Shown here in pieces: positions 10,094 through 22,295 of a DNA stretch of 64,000 nt. Positions within the stretch are counted from its first letter, which is position 1. Each line of letters starts with the position of its first letter. The stretch is from Pueraria montana var. lobata (Eukaryota; Streptophyta; Magnoliopsida; Fabales; Fabaceae): contig CM048650.1 in NCBI GenBank assembly GCA_026413185.1, forward strand, positions 93,205,730 to 93,269,729, read 5' to 3'. The notes beneath the pieces are model-generated. The model was not told the origin of the DNA, did not search any database, and saw nothing but the letters and a program-made list of their open reading frames with translations. The position numbers and the translations under genes were made by a program.

Positions 10094-12600
10094 TTAAAAC
10101 CTTGCTTCTTCTGGTGGAATCTCCTTCAATACCTCCAAGTTTCTTGCACATTCCTCAACTTCCTCATTGAGCTCATCATGGTAATTGAGTAAGACTTGCT
10201 CAAGAGGAGAGTGAGAAATTAGATGAGTAGGAACATCTTGTTGTATCTCATCAAGAACATCTACCTGGAAGCAAGCACCATTGTCATTTGGGTGAGTCAT
10301 AGCATCAAACACATTAAATTTGATCACCTCATCCTGAACCGAGAGCCTGAATTCTCCATTGCCAACATCAATTATGACTTTGGCCGTTAACATGAAGGGT
10401 CTTCCCAAAATGATAGGAATGTCAGCATCTTCCTCCATGTCCATGATGACAAAATCTGTAGGAAAGATAAATTTGTCAACTTTAACAAGCATGTTCTCAA
10501 CTACACCATAAGGGTGTTTGATGGAACGATCTGCAAGCTGCAGTGTCATGCGGGTTGGTTTCACTTCGACATCGCCAACTCTCTCCAACATGCATAGGGG
10601 CATCAAATTCATACTCGCCCCCAAATCAAGTAATGCTCGGGCAACAGAGAGATTCCCAATAGTGATGGGAATGGTGAAACTACCCGGATCCTTGTGTTTG
10701 GCAGGTAACATCTTCTTAATGATTGCACTACAACCCGCCTCAAGCTCAATATTATCCTTCTCAATGTACCTCATCTTCTTCATAAGGAGCTCCTTCATAA
10801 ATTTAGCATATGTAGGCATCTGCTCCAAAGCCTCTGAGAATGGAATATTAATTTGCAGCCTCTTAAAAATTTCAAGGAATCGAGCAAACTGTCGCTCCTT
10901 ATCCTTTTTGGTTGGACTCTTCGGGTAAGGAAGCTCTTTAGGGATGGAGGTCTTGGCCTTCAACTTCTCTTCCTTAGCACTCATGTCTCTAGCCTTTCTC
11001 ACTCCAACACCCTCAACTACTACTTCTTGTTCACCCTCACTCTCTTTTTCTTTTTCACAATTTTTCTCCTCATCCTCCTTGAATCTCACCACCTTCTCAA
11101 CTTTCTTTTTCTTCTCACTCACACTCTCATACTCACCACCATTCCTAGTACATATAGCACTACAATTACCTTTAGGATTGGCTTGAGTATTGGCTGAAAA
11201 ACCACTCCTGGTTTGCTCCGTCAAATATGCTACTTGCTTAGCTAATTGACCCACCCGAGTCTCCAAATTCTTAAAAGAGGCATCAGTCCTCTTCTGATTA
11301 GAAGTGGAGAGTTGGATGAATTCAGTGAGAGTGTCTTCCAGCTTTGTTTGGCAGTCATAGAGATTAGGCTTTTGTTGGAAAGATCTTTCACCAGCTCCTA
11401 TATCAAAGACAGGATGAGTCTGAAAGCTACTACGGTTAGAATTGTTACCGTAGAAATTCTGCTTCCCTTGGCCATAGTTGTTCTGTCTCCCCATATAATT
11501 CACCTCTTCCTCTTGTGTGCTGGAAGTATACGGACAGTGCTCTACATGATGCTCACCCCCACAAATTTCACAACTGAGCACTTGGTGATGTGACTGAGAA
11601 GAAGCAGCTTTCATTAACTATTGGAGAAGATTGGACACTTGCACCTTGAGTACTTCCACCTGGGCTAGAATTGCATCTTGAGAGTTGAGCTCCATTACCC
11701 CTCTGCGTGGGGCTCTATCATGTTGAGCTTCAAAATCACTGGCTGCCATGTTTTCGATCAATTCTATGGCTTCCTCCAGTGACTTATTTTTAATCACTCC
11801 TCCACCAGCTGCAGCATCACCTTCGTTTGCCCCTTCAGACCCCCAAGGAAGATGTAGAGTTGATCAACCTGTCCAATCCCAAGGTTGGGGCACTTCATCA
11901 AGAGAGTCTTGTATCTCTCCCAAGTTTCATGGAATGACTCATCATTCCTTTGGCAGAAGCCCAATATGTCAACCTTTGCTTGGCTTTTCTTCACTTCAGG
12001 GAAGAACCGATCCAATAACTTTTTTTCCACTTCAGTCCAAGTGGTAAGGCTCTGAGATGGAAGGTTGGTGAGCCACTTCAATGCATTTCCTATGAGGGAG
12101 AAATGGAAGACCCTCATATACAGGCTCTCCTCTTCATTTTGGGCCACCCCTACTGTACCGCACAAATCATAAAAAATGGTCAAATGGTTGTAGGGGTCTT
12201 CATTTTCTAAACCAGCAAATGCATGTTGACTGAGAAGTGTGAGCAAGACTGGCTTAGCTTCAACTATGCGGTTGGCGTTCCTTGGCTTGGCGATACTAGA
12301 GAACACTCTTGGACCATTATTGTTGACATGATCCACAAGAGTTCTCCTAGCAGGTTGTTCTTCTTTTGTCATCTCCTCTTCAGATGTGGTGGCCTCTTCG
12401 TCTGAACGGAAAGGCTCTTCTGAAGGTGGGATAGAGGAACTCTCCTCCAATGTCACCTGTTGTGCTTGTTGCTTTGCTCTTTTTGATTGACCGCTAATCA
12501 GCCTAGCGACCTTCTTGATCTCTGGAATGAAAAGGAGCTCTTCAGAATTAGTTTTGCTCCTAGTACCTATAGTATACGACATAAACAGAATCATAAGCAA
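10094..12600 (-). pseudogene. gypsy-1 gag-protease
   Basis: 12600-11794 holds the retrotransposon gag domain (VFHFSLIGNALKWLTNLP, then WERYKTLLMKCPNLG). A frameshift near 11800 and a TAA near 11615-11617 precede 11614-10094. The latter holds a short zinc knuckle (CEICGGEHHVEHC), a charged linker and an aspartic protease with LDLGASMNLMP and later IILGRPFM. Gag forms the virus-like particle and the protease would mature the polyprotein. The ORF beginning at 12600 uses an ATG just after the leader. The true protein start is uncertain because the frame is open a little further upstream. Confidence 0.88.
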
Positions 12601-12743
12601 CTAGAACAAGCAAGTTAGCATCGGATGAGAAAAAGAAAGATTAAAGTAGAAGAAAACACAAATAAAATTAAAAAGCGAAAGAATAAAAGAATGTTTAAAG
12701 TCCAAAAAAATTTACTAAAAATTTGCCCGATTACCGAGACACA

Positions 12744-12766
12744 AGTCCCCGGCAACGGCGCCAGAA
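12744..12766 (-). other. gypsy-1 primer-binding site
   Basis: On the minus strand, a few bases after the LTR end, the sequence reads TGGCGCCGTTGCCGGGGA. It is complementary to a tRNA 3' end in the usual PBS position. This form is shared by many plant Athila/Tat-type gypsy elements. The exact tRNA primer is not assigned here. Confidence 0.8.
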
Positions 12767-12769
12767 ACT

Positions 12770-14111
12770 TGTTGCGATTTTGGCAAGTGTACCAAATCGT
12801 TCAAGTAACAAAGGGTAAGTAAAGTATCGTATCCACATGGACTTGTACGATAATTGGGTAATTAATAGCAAAATTAAATGGACTATGAAAATTGAGAATT
12901 TAGGTAACCAAAATTAAAACAAGTGCATAAATTAAATGAGTAAAAGGAGAGAAGTTGAATTTGAGTAATTTCACCAAACACTTAGCGTGCGCAGAAATTT
13001 GGGTTTGAATCAATGGAAGAATTACGTCAGGGTTTAACTTCATCTAGTCATCCTAACATGCAATCACTAATTTTCTTATTAAAACAAGCTTTTGTTATCA
13101 TCAACCCACAAATTTATTCAAACCTTAATTCCTTAAGTGAGAGAACCTAAGTCCTTTGATTCCATTATCAATCCCTTGAATTAGTGTAACCAAAGTACTT
13201 GCATTAAGAATAGGGGTTCTAACGATGCCCAATCCTCTTTACCCTATCCCTAGGCATAAAAAGCATTGGGTGTTCTCTCCAGTTTGCAATTCAATTAAAT
13301 TTCCCAATTATAATTGAATATATAGAATCATGGAATCGAGTGATCAAGCCAAAAACAAGCATTACGCATAAAAGAGAAACAATAACGATGCTTAATTGAA
13401 TAATAAAAGAGTAATTACATGAAAGTAGACTCGATTACATTAAACCCCAAACGAAGAATGGACTTAGCTATGCATAGCCATGGGGGAAGAAGCAAGAGAT
13501 GATGAAAGCATGGAGAACCGAGCCAAACGCGTTCCAATCCGTCGTCGGACCTCTTATTTTACTTTACGCACAACGTATCGTAACCCCGGACTAGGACAAA
13601 AACTTCCTATTTAAGACTATGGGCCAACAAGAGTTGAAGCCCAAAAGAAAACAAAATAAAAAAAAATAGGGGTTTTTCTCATAGCTGCTCGTGCACAGGC
13701 TGTGCAAATTTTAACACAGATTTGCATGGTTGTGCAAAGCTCAAACTTCAGAATTTTAGACTTTGCAAAACTGCACAGTTTAGTTGCACAAGCATGTTCC
13801 AAGGCTTCCAACAAGCTTCTTTTGCTCCCGCAAGACCTTCATAGCTCTCCACTTCACCCCAATTGATCCTTTACACATCATTCCTCTCGGGATATCACCA
13901 AAGCTTTCTCCAAGCTTCAACAAAGTTCCTAAAAACACACTAAACAACCAAAAGATCAAGTATAAAAAGGGGAAATTTTAAAATTTCTAACTAGACCAAA
14001 CTTTTATTCTAAACTTAATTAAATTGAGGATAAACAAGGCTCAAAAGCATGAAAGATGTCGAGTAATTACCCCTAACTACTACAAAAAGTAGGAATATAA
14101 GGCAATTATCA
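12770..14111 (-). repeat. gypsy-1 LTR (element 5' LTR)
   Basis: This 1342-bp partner of the 2112-3455 LTR has the same terminal TGTTGCG/TTATCA. It is the promoter LTR of the element, which reads leftward. It ends directly in SABATH copy B exon 3. Confidence 0.93.
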
Positions 14112-14760
14112 TATATAAAGCTTACCTCAAGCAATTTCAACAGGATTTTAAATTGTTTATGAAATCACGTTCAGAGGAACTTGTGCCTGGAGGAGCAATG
14201 GTCCTGTTGTTTTTCAGCAGAAATGAAACTCCTAGATGAAACTCTTTCGAAGTAACTAGCCTAATACTCAATGACATGCTCTTGGAGGTATAAATATCAT
14301 TTTTTTTATTAATTACCAATAATGTCTCTTGAAATTAATTATGTCTTTAAATATTACTCATCATAAATAAGAAGGTACATATACATCGTAGGGTTTAATT
14401 GAAGAAGAAAAATTGGATTCCTTTAATATACCAGCGTATGAACCAACAATTGAAGAAATTAGGCATGTGATTCAGGAAGAAGGGTCATTCTTTGTTCAAC
14501 GATTAGAGATTTTAATCTCGCATTGGGATGAAGGCATAAATATTGAAGGTGGTGATGATTCTTTTCTTGATGGAAATGTAAAAGGCGAATACCTTACCAA
14601 GAACATAAGAGAAGTAATAGAGCCTCTCTTGTCCACAAAGTTTGGTGCGAAAGTTATAAATGATCTATTCATCAGGTTTAAAAAGAAAATTGTGCAAATA
14701 ATGGAGGTGGAGAAATTAGAATGTGCTACTTTGGTGATATCCATGACAAAAAATGCTTGA
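14112..14760 (+). pseudogene. SABATH methyltransferase copy B (exons 3-4 only)
   Basis: Exon 3 survives from about 14112 to 14287 (AYLKQFQQDF... to NDMLLE), cut at its left by the gypsy LTR and carrying an internal TGA at 14238-14240 in place of an arginine codon of the other copies. Intron 3 is short (14288-14391). Exon 4 starts at 14392 after AG and is open to the TGA at 14758-14760 (EEEKLDSFNIPAYEPT to VISMTKNA). The S-adenosylmethionine-binding exons 1-2 are missing, so no enzyme can be made. It is the best evidence that the gypsy-1 junction removed half of a gene. Confidence 0.88.
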
Positions 14761-15060
14761 AGATGTATTGCTCCAAAGATCTTAAAAACTTGTTTTTCTT
14801 CGTTTGTGAATTTGTTTTGATTTGTTGAAATAAAGTTATGTAGTAGTTAGGGCATAGCATAATAAAAGATAAGCAGCTATTCGTGATTTTTTTTTTGTCT
14901 ATACCACTTATATTTTCCACTAGAGACAATCATGTTCAAGCCGGATATGACCACTATAGGCGGAAAGCTCTCCCTTCAAGTATTTAACGCAGCTGCATAA
15001 CTAGGAATCAAATATCTATCGAGTGCTCTAACTCTAAAATAACGACACAGAAATTGCTTA
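14761..15060 (+). other. 3' flank of SABATH copy B
   Basis: This is similar to the 3' UTRs of copies A and D, with AAATAAAGTTATG near 14825-14840. No gene is seen in the remainder. Confidence 0.6.
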
Positions 15061-16194
15061 CATTGTGTTTGGTTGTGAGAAGTGAAAAGAGATGAAAAGA
15101 GATGAAAGTGGTAGGAATGAAAAGGGATGAAAGAGTTGAAAGTGGGTGAAAAGTAAGGTTGTTTGTTTGGGATGAAAGAGAGTAGAAAAGAGATGAAAGA
15201 TTTGAATTAAAGTTGTTAGGTACGAAAATAAAGAAAATTATAAAATATGATATAGACGTAATTCCCATTTTACCCCTACCGAATAAAGACATCACATGAC
15301 TGTTATATGTGAAAATGTAGTTTATATTTTTTTTTGAATAAAATGCATATAATCGATTTTGGCAAATGCATAATCGACTATATGCTTTGATTTTTTTAAT
15401 TTATTGTTTAAATAATGCAAATTCATACAAAACCAATTATAAATTAAACATAATCGATTAGGCACCACCACTGCACCTTGATATCGAAAGTGTGTGAAAC
15501 ATAACCGACTATGAGGTGTACCTAATCGACTATGGCAGTAGCACAATATCATTCATGTGACCAAGATAATCGATTATGCTGAGTGCATAATCAATTATCT
15601 TGCCAACCCGAGACAAACATGTGACATCTCAATTCATATAATTGATTATGCTGAGTGCATAATCAATTATCCAACCATGTCGCAGCCACCACGATGAAGT
15701 TGGAGCTGGAATCAGAACCGAGCAAGCACGTGTCGCAGCAATATCTTCGAGCTTCTCACACAAGCTGGAATGGTGCTTCCTACAAACGAGACCAGTTATG
15801 GATCCGACCCACCAAGGAGATGGAACCCACCGCTTGGGAACTTTCGTAGAAGGGACCACCAACAAAAATGCTTTGCAAGGGAGATGCAGCACTATTATAA
15901 TAGAGATAAAATAAAATAAAATAAAAACACATAAACAATGCCCACGAGGTACACGAGGTTGAGGGGTTAATTTTGGCAAACCAAATTTTGTCTCTCATCG
16001 TTCACAAGTTCACTGTTTCTTTCAGTTTATTTCATCTCTTTTTGAGGAGAAAGATAAATGGCATAGGACCCACCAAAAATTCAAATATTTCAACTTTGTT
16101 TCAGTTGTATCAAACATGCATGACTCCCACTTTCGTTGCAATTCACTGCTTTTCTCTTTTAGCTGTCTTTCATGCATCCATACCAAACAGAGGC
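15061..16194. mobile_element. PIF/Harbinger-like non-autonomous element
   Basis: It is bounded by TTA on both sides (15058-15060 and 16195-16197). The ends are CATTGTGTTTGGT on the left and the complement of GCCTCTGTTTGGT on the right, so TGTTTGGT is shared as an inverted end. A 3-bp TTA target and a TGTTTGGT-type end fit Harbinger/Tourist elements. No transposase is present. It contains the palindrome array at 15349-15671. The interior could itself be composite. Confidence 0.5.
15349..15671. repeat. ATAATCGATTAT twin-palindrome array
   Basis: Five pairs of the word ATAATCGATTAT and variants lie here. Paired centres are 15354.5/15375.5, 15434.5/15455.5, 15506.5/15527.5, 15571.5/15592.5 and 15643.5/15664.5, exactly 21 bp apart in every pair by direct count. 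Successive pairs start 65-80 bp apart, and the last two are 72 bp apart. The bases between and around the words vary much more than the words. Confidence 0.85.
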
Positions 16195-16224
16195 TTAGTA
16201 TAGTGTGAGGGGGCCATGGTCGCC

Positions 16225-18440
16225 CCTAAATTTGTTGGCTTAAATTCACTTTTGATCCTTACAGTTTTGCAAATATGCAATTTTAGTTTCTATAAAAATT
16301 TAATAGCACATTTGGTCCCTCAAATTTCTAAATTAATCAATTTCAGTTCACCGTTAACTTATCATTGTTAGTTGCTATAATTACTTACTTTCCAAGTAGT
16401 TTTTAAGGCAATTATCTATCTTTTTCTCTCATTTGGAGTGTTGTTTTACTCAATTTTTGTTAATATTGCAATTTAGTTAGAATTTCCTTAGTTTTTCTAG
16501 TTTTATGGTTATGTCTTAGTGTTTTGCCCCACTTTTTGTAGGAATTGGAGATTTAAGTTGAAGAACACGTTTGGGAGCTGCATTCTGAGCTTTGGAAGCA
16601 GTGGAAGGTCCTTTGCAAGAGAAATCTGTTGAAGTGCAGAATTTTCAAATCAGCCAAGCCAAAATCCCTGGCTGAGCCAAATGTCACTTTGGAGAAATTC
16701 TGCACATGTATATAAAGGACTGACCCTCAGAAGCTCAGGGAGCTTGGACATTTTTCAGTAGTAGTTTCTGTAGCTCGTTTTGTACTGTTTAGTAAGAGAG
16801 AAAAGCTCTTTCTTGAGTTCTTAGTTTTCTCTTCATCTCCTTCCCCTCCATGTGTAATTTCCAGCTGCTCATACCCATGAGTGGCTGAACTCTGTAGTTG
16901 TTAGGGGTTAGATGTAACCATTCTCAAAACTCTCTTGTATCTTTTGATATTATATATATATATATTCTGCATATTTGTGTTTAAAGTTAGTATTTTGCTT
17001 CTTTTCTTAAAGCTTGTTGTGGCTTGATCACCCATGGCATGATCCTTGGACATGACTGTTATTGGGAAACACTTTCGTTGTCTAGAACTGAAGCAATATA
17101 CCTCATGAACTTCATGTCTAGGAATGGAGCTTAGTTCATGGGTTATCTTATGGTCTCTAGACTTAAAGCTAGTTGCTTCGTTAAGTTGTTGAGGAATCAA
17201 GGCTTGGGGGAGTAATCTAAGACTCTCTGCACCTAAGGAATTAGGGCTGAGAATGTTTTTATTGACTGATTTTAACATTTAAATGCAAATAGAATGTATA
17301 TTGTGTGCATGCAAGAAGAGAGTAGAGAATGGTGAGATCTAACCCCTGCAACATCTTCATCTATCTGTTTTAACCTCTGTCTACTGCTGTGTTTTACTTT
17401 AAAATCACAAAAACATCTTTTTAATTTCTGTTCTGCATTAGTTCTGTTATAATCTTTCACAAAACCAACCAAAGTTTACGTTTTTATTGCTTTCTTGTGA
17501 AAACCAGTTCAGTCTAGCTAGTATTTATGTGAACATTGCCTATATCAAGCAAATCCCTTGGAAAAACGATACTTGGACTTATCCATTTACTACTTGTGCG
17601 ACTGGTGCGCTTGCCAATCCGTCTAACAATCATCCAATTGTTAATAGAAAATGCTGACGTGTCCCTATTTGATGCCAGCTGGCTATTACTTATCCATGTA
17701 GGAAAATCAGAATATTAAAATTATTTTAATAGATTTTAATTTTAATTTTAAAAAAAAATTAAATTCTTTTATCCAAATAAGATCTCGTGCCTTCATTTGG
17801 AGGTCCTAAAATCTTCACCTTACAGCTTGCGCTTCCCAGCCAAACATATTCATGAAGCGACAAATTGGACACTTGCATATTGATCCTCTCCCACCATAGG
17901 AAAGTGTAATTTTACACATCTTAATAAAAATCTTTCTCTTTTTACTTTCTTAACTCGTATGCATTAAATGCACCGATTTGTATTTGCCAGGACCCCCCTT
18001 CCCCCAAAACATCAACACCCTATGCATGCCCCTATTCATTAGCGGCAACACCACACCACAATAGCAATATGCACGCGGTAGTCTTCTTCGACCGTAGCAA
18101 TATGCAATATACAGATGTCGTCTTCTTCACAGATTCAGGGAAGAACTCATCGCGAAGCTAATGTGGAACAAGTTACCCCTCTCAACCCCAAATCAAAATT
18201 TAAAAACCCTAAAGATATCACGTTGTGGTAAGTAACTTTGAAAAACAAAATTATAAATAAAAACATGTCAACAAAACTTAAAGCCATGTGTTGATTTAGA
18301 TGCCAATGTGGATAAGTAACAGACACATCAGCATTTTCCTTTAGCAATTGGATGACAAGTTAACGGTGAACTGAAATTGCTTAATTTTGGAAATTTGAGG
18401 GACCAAATGTGCTATTAATTTTTCAAACCATTTTTCTATA
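16225..18440. mobile_element. Inverted-repeat (Mutator-like) element split by a solo LTR
   Basis: The left arm (about 16305-16365, continuing at 17634-17705) contains AGCACATTTGGTCCCTCAAA, CAGTTCACCGTTAACTT and AAAATGCTGACGTGTC. The right arm (about 18290-18425) is their reverse complement (GGGACCAAATGTGCT, AAGTTAACGGTGAACTG, GACACATCAGCATTTTCC). The arms are more than 100 bp long after removing the solo LTR. No transposase ORF is seen. Exact outer ends and target duplication are unresolved. Between the arms (17706-18290) is ordinary non-coding sequence. Confidence 0.6.
16366..17628 (+). repeat. Solo gypsy LTR inside the inverted-repeat element
   Basis: A 1263-bp segment starting TGTTAG and ending CTAACA is flanked by ATCAT on both sides (16361-16365 and 17629-17633). 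Removing it restores continuity of the host element arm. Its right end (TACTTGTGCGACTGGTGCGC then TTGCC) resembles the element-sense end of the gypsy-1 LTR, so it belongs to a related Athila-like family in + orientation. A TATATAAA promoter-like box is at 16709-16716. No internal region remains, as expected after LTR-LTR recombination. Confidence 0.85.
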
Positions 18441-19201
18441 ACTTTTATAACTTTATTATGCTATAGGAAAACTTATACAATACGACTTGAATCTGGTGAT
18501 TTTTCTTGTAGATTTTTTAATTTTTATGCAGCTTTTTTTTCTATATATTTTGTGATTTTCTTGTAATTTTTCTTCAAAAAATTTCTTCGAATTGTTATAA
18601 TTTTAGCAAAAATATGATCATTTCCTTAAATTTATTGAAAAATTCATTGAAAATTTTAATTTTTATACTCATTCTCATACATAAAGTAGAAATAATATTT
18701 TTTGCATCATAATTAAGTAAGATAATAGTTAATATTTGAATAATATTTTTAAATACTTAAAATCATTTATAAGAAATAATATAATCAAAATTATGATATT
18801 TAATTTATATATTATAATCTTAATTAGTTTGGCCACTCCAAATTTTTATCTCAAGCTCCGCCACTTAATAACAATTTAAATATAAATATCTCATAATATT
18901 TTTTTTAAGAAATAAATATCTCATAATATCATATGCATATTTTAACATATACTGTATGTTATAAATGTTGCTAGGTTCTATTTTACTAATTGTGAACACG
19001 TTTATGTCAACAAAAAAATTGTGAAAACGTTAGACAATCAGAATTTTTTTAATGAATTATTTGGCCTTATTAATTGAACGAATGACTGGTGCTTATTATT
19101 ATTCAATCTAAATTTTTTTTATCAAAATGTAGTAGCATTTTCCCCAGATCATTGCATTCAAATTTTATCAAGTTTAAAAAGGAACATATATAACTTATTA
19201 A
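18441..19201. other. AT-rich spacer with duplicated SABATH downstream flank
   Basis: No gene is recognised. From about 19080 the sequence matches the 3' flank of copy D (56160-56340), sharing 'agatcattgcattcaaa' and 'aaaaaggaacatat'. It therefore represents the downstream part of an older SABATH repeat unit. Confidence 0.55.
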
Positions 19202-19210
19202 TATGTTTTA

Positions 19211-19418
19211 GAGGAGTGGTAGCAACACACTCTCTAACACACTCCTCCCAACATACATTCTATCATTGGTTAAAATTTATTGAAAACTACAAAATCGAGA
19301 TAGAGTCATTAAATAACAAGTGAGAATCATAAAAATTTGTGATTTCTAATAAATTTTAACTAATCATAGAAAGTGTGTTCAGAAGAGTATAATAGAGAGT
19401 GTGTTGCTAGAATTTTTC
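19211..19418. mobile_element. Mutator-type MITE
   Basis: A 208-bp element is flanked by the 9-bp duplication TATGTTTTA (19202-19210 and 19419-19427). Inverted ends contain TAGCAACACACTCTCT near the left end and its complement near the right, and continue as TTAAAATTTATT arms for about 85 bp. The copy D flank has the same site empty. It is the same family as 90-278. Confidence 0.8.
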
Positions 19419-19427
19419 TATGTTTTA

Positions 19428-21671
19428 TTTCACCGAGAAGTTTAACTCAATTGATTGAACAAAATGTATAAATTATTGTAATGTTTTATTTTGGTGTCTA
19501 TATTTGACAGTAAATGTAATTTTAAAGGATCAAATAGTCACTTTTTCTTTCATTTTATTTCAACCTCATTATCTTCTTATATCTATATCACATTATATCA
19601 CATCATGCACTTAATCATCATTTTCTCTCTCTACTTTTTTTTTTTCTCATGTCTTTTTTCTTAATTTCCACCTTAATTCATCCCGTTTTAGAAGTGGGGT
19701 AACGTTTATAACCGGTTCATCACTCATTTACAAACCAACATTCTTCTCTACTAGTTAAACAATTTTAATTATAATAATTAATCACCTTTTACGATTATGT
19801 AGTTTCTTTACTTCAAGGTTGGTGTAACTTGTCCTCTATTTGAATAGAAAGAAATTAAGAGAGAAAAATTGAAAATTTGAATCAAAGTCAAAAGACACGA
19901 GAGAAAAATTTCCTTAAAAAAAAAGAAACGAGAAAAAAAATTAAAGATTTGTTTTTAAATATCAAATTTTATTCTCTTTTTAATCTGTTTATCTTTTATT
20001 TAAGTAAATAAAAGAAAATATATTATTATTTTTATTTTTATTTTCTCTCTCTTTTCATTAAAGAATAAAGAGATTATGTTTTGCCATGCCACTTTAATAA
20101 GTTTTGGATAAGATATGTATTTAGTTCCTCAAAATATTAGTTTTTGTCTTTATAAATATTTAATACGTTTTTATTCTCTATATTTTACTTAGAAATTTTA
20201 AAATCCTGATAAAAGACTAAAAACTATACCAGTTTTAATAAACGTAAAAATTAAAAAAAAAAACGTATTAAATTTTTATAGATACTAAAACCAATATTTC
20301 AAAATATTTTAATGTACAAAAAACATACTTAATTTACAACTTTTCCTCTCTTTCCACCCCAGTTCACCCTGTTTTAGAATTGGGATAACGTTTATCGTCA
20401 CTCATTTACAAACTAACATTATTCTGTATTAGTCAAACAATTAGATTTAACAATAATAATTCATCACCGCTTAGGATTCTGTAGTTTTTCCTTTACTTTC
20501 AACGTTTTTGCAGGGGCAGCTGTCCCTGGAAAAAACAAAAGTCTATTGACATTATTTATTTAACAATTGTGAATGGAAGATATCCTTTTCTGTAAACCTA
20601 GCTATAATTTATGCCCCGTTAACTTTTTTTTTTCTTCTGATTATCCTGGGCGGCTGTTTTGCGATTATATATATGTGCAAATGCTTTCAAAGAAAGATAA
20701 GGCTAAGAAATTAATTAAGATGAATTCTTCATGTTCAAATTAATGGGAAGTCGACGCTAAAAGCATTAAAGAAAAAGTCCGTTTTAAATGCTTACATAAA
20801 AAATCAGACAACTTGCACACGATTAAAGTATTGTACCAACATTGATTGGCACAAGTGGTAGCGGTTTGTGTCTCTTAACCAAGACCAATACCATGGTCAA
20901 CAAAAAAAAAAGAATTGTATGAGAAAAATAAAATTAAGATCATAATTAACGCTAGCATTATATTACACATAATAAGAGGATTAATTAAAATAGTGGAATG
21001 GTGTAGAAACACTGCCCACGGGAAAAAAATATAAATTTTTATTTGATAAACAAAAATTTATAGCTTTTCCAGAGGAATTTCTTTCTTTCCAAAAATCAAT
21101 TAATTAGTTGCTGGTCTTGTTTTTGTCTTTGTCTTCTTGCCACATCTTGTGCTGATCCAAACGCCTATCTAATAAAAAAATTTTGGCTTCTCAAAAAAAA
21201 AAAAAAAATAGTTGCTGGTTATTGAAGTATTGGGTAAAATGAATTCACTGACTAAGAAAGTGAGAATACAGAGATGTATTTATACTTACAAACTAATTAA
21301 CAAACTGATTAGCAGAAATACAACAAATAAAACTAACAGAAACTAATCTCCTAATACTGGTCTCTTGATAACAGAAAAAAAATAAGTATTTCTAATTAAT
21401 ATATTTAGAATTCAATTAATAAGATTTAATTTTTAAATTAAAAATTAAAATTGTGATCACATTTCATTTTCAAAAAGTGTAGAATTTTAAATAATCTTCT
21501 AATATAATTTGTTTGGTCACGTAATCGTCTAATAAACTTGAAACCGAAATGTTTATTCGTATAAAAATAAATTTTGAGTCCATGCGTGCATATATTGTGT
21601 CATGAGTTCTTTTTTTTCTTTTTTTTAGAAAATCATTAGCTCTTATTTCAACGCAGGCCAATTTTCTTATT
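19428..21671 (+). repeat. Doubled 5' flank of SABATH copy C
   Basis: Two successive blocks (about 19550-20075 and 20335-20640) each match the 1590-2111 and 51110-51560 flanks, so the upstream region was duplicated again in place. 20641-21470 is AT-rich and partly matches 51690-52140 upstream of copy D. No ORF of note is present. Confidence 0.6.
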
Positions 21672-21679
21672 CTATAAAA
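21672..21679 (+). promoter_or_regulatory. TATA box of SABATH copy C
   Basis: CTATAAAAG lies about 105 bp upstream of the ATG at 21778. The same box sits 105 bp upstream of the ATG in copy D. Confidence 0.6.
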
Positions 21680-22295
21680 GATAATGTTGTCTAAATGTTC
21701 AGCTTGAATCTGCAAAGAAGAGCACAGAAAATCACATGAACTGTCTCTGAAACCAGATTCACTTTTGTTCTTCATCAATGGGAAGAGATCAACTATCCCT
21801 TCACATGAATGGTGGCAAGGGAGAAAGGAGTTATGCAAACAACTCGTCACTACAAGTACTATCTTTATCTTCACATAAATACAACCAGTTTTAACTATAT
21901 ATATTACTTCATCACCGTTTGTAACTTTGTTTCCTTTTTCTTCTATATATATATTGGTCTAACTTTGATTTTATTGCAGAGAACAATTATACGTAAAACC
22001 AGACCCATACTTGAAGAAACTATAATGAGGCTGTATTGTGATTCTTCTCCTAACTGCATGAAAGTGGCAGATTTAGGTTGCTCTGTAGGACCAAATGCAC
22101 TTGTTGTGATATCAAATATTATTGACATTGTTGATATCACAAGCACCCGCATGAATCGCAAACCACCCACATTCCAATTTTATCTCAATGATTTATTTGG
22201 AAACGATTTCAATACCATCTTCAAGCACTCCCTTATTTTTATAAAAGATTGCAACAAGATAAGGGTAACAAGTTTGGTTCATGTTTTGTTAATGC

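Larger units (their letters stand above)
2112..14111 (-). mobile_element. Athila/Calypso-like Ty3-gypsy retrotransposon (gypsy-1)
   Basis: This element is complete in layout, about 12 kb, and reads on the minus strand. The element-5' LTR (12770-14111) is followed by a primer-binding site, gag and protease (12600-10094), reverse transcriptase/RNase H (10051-8600), integrase (8412-7169), a palindrome array (about 6657-6995), an env-position ORF (6097-5042), a polypurine tract and the element-3' LTR (2112-3455). A hand comparison of the two LTRs gives roughly 45-50 differences in about 1.34 kb, so it is not recent. Coding parts carry several in-frame stops and at least three frameshifts, so it is non-autonomous now. 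The 5-bp flanks (TACAC at 2107-2111, TATAT at 14112-14116) do not match, and the two sides come from different parts of a SABATH unit. Confidence 0.93.

Noticed and set aside
2107..14116. TACAC/TATAT as a mutated target duplication of gypsy-1
   Set aside because: Two of five bases differ, and the two flanks derive from different parts of the SABATH unit, so a simple insertion is not supported.
21470..21874. A 134-codon minus-strand ORF at the SABATH copy C promoter
   Set aside because: It is antisense to exon 1 and the TATA region. The same shadow occurs at copy D (52316-52543).
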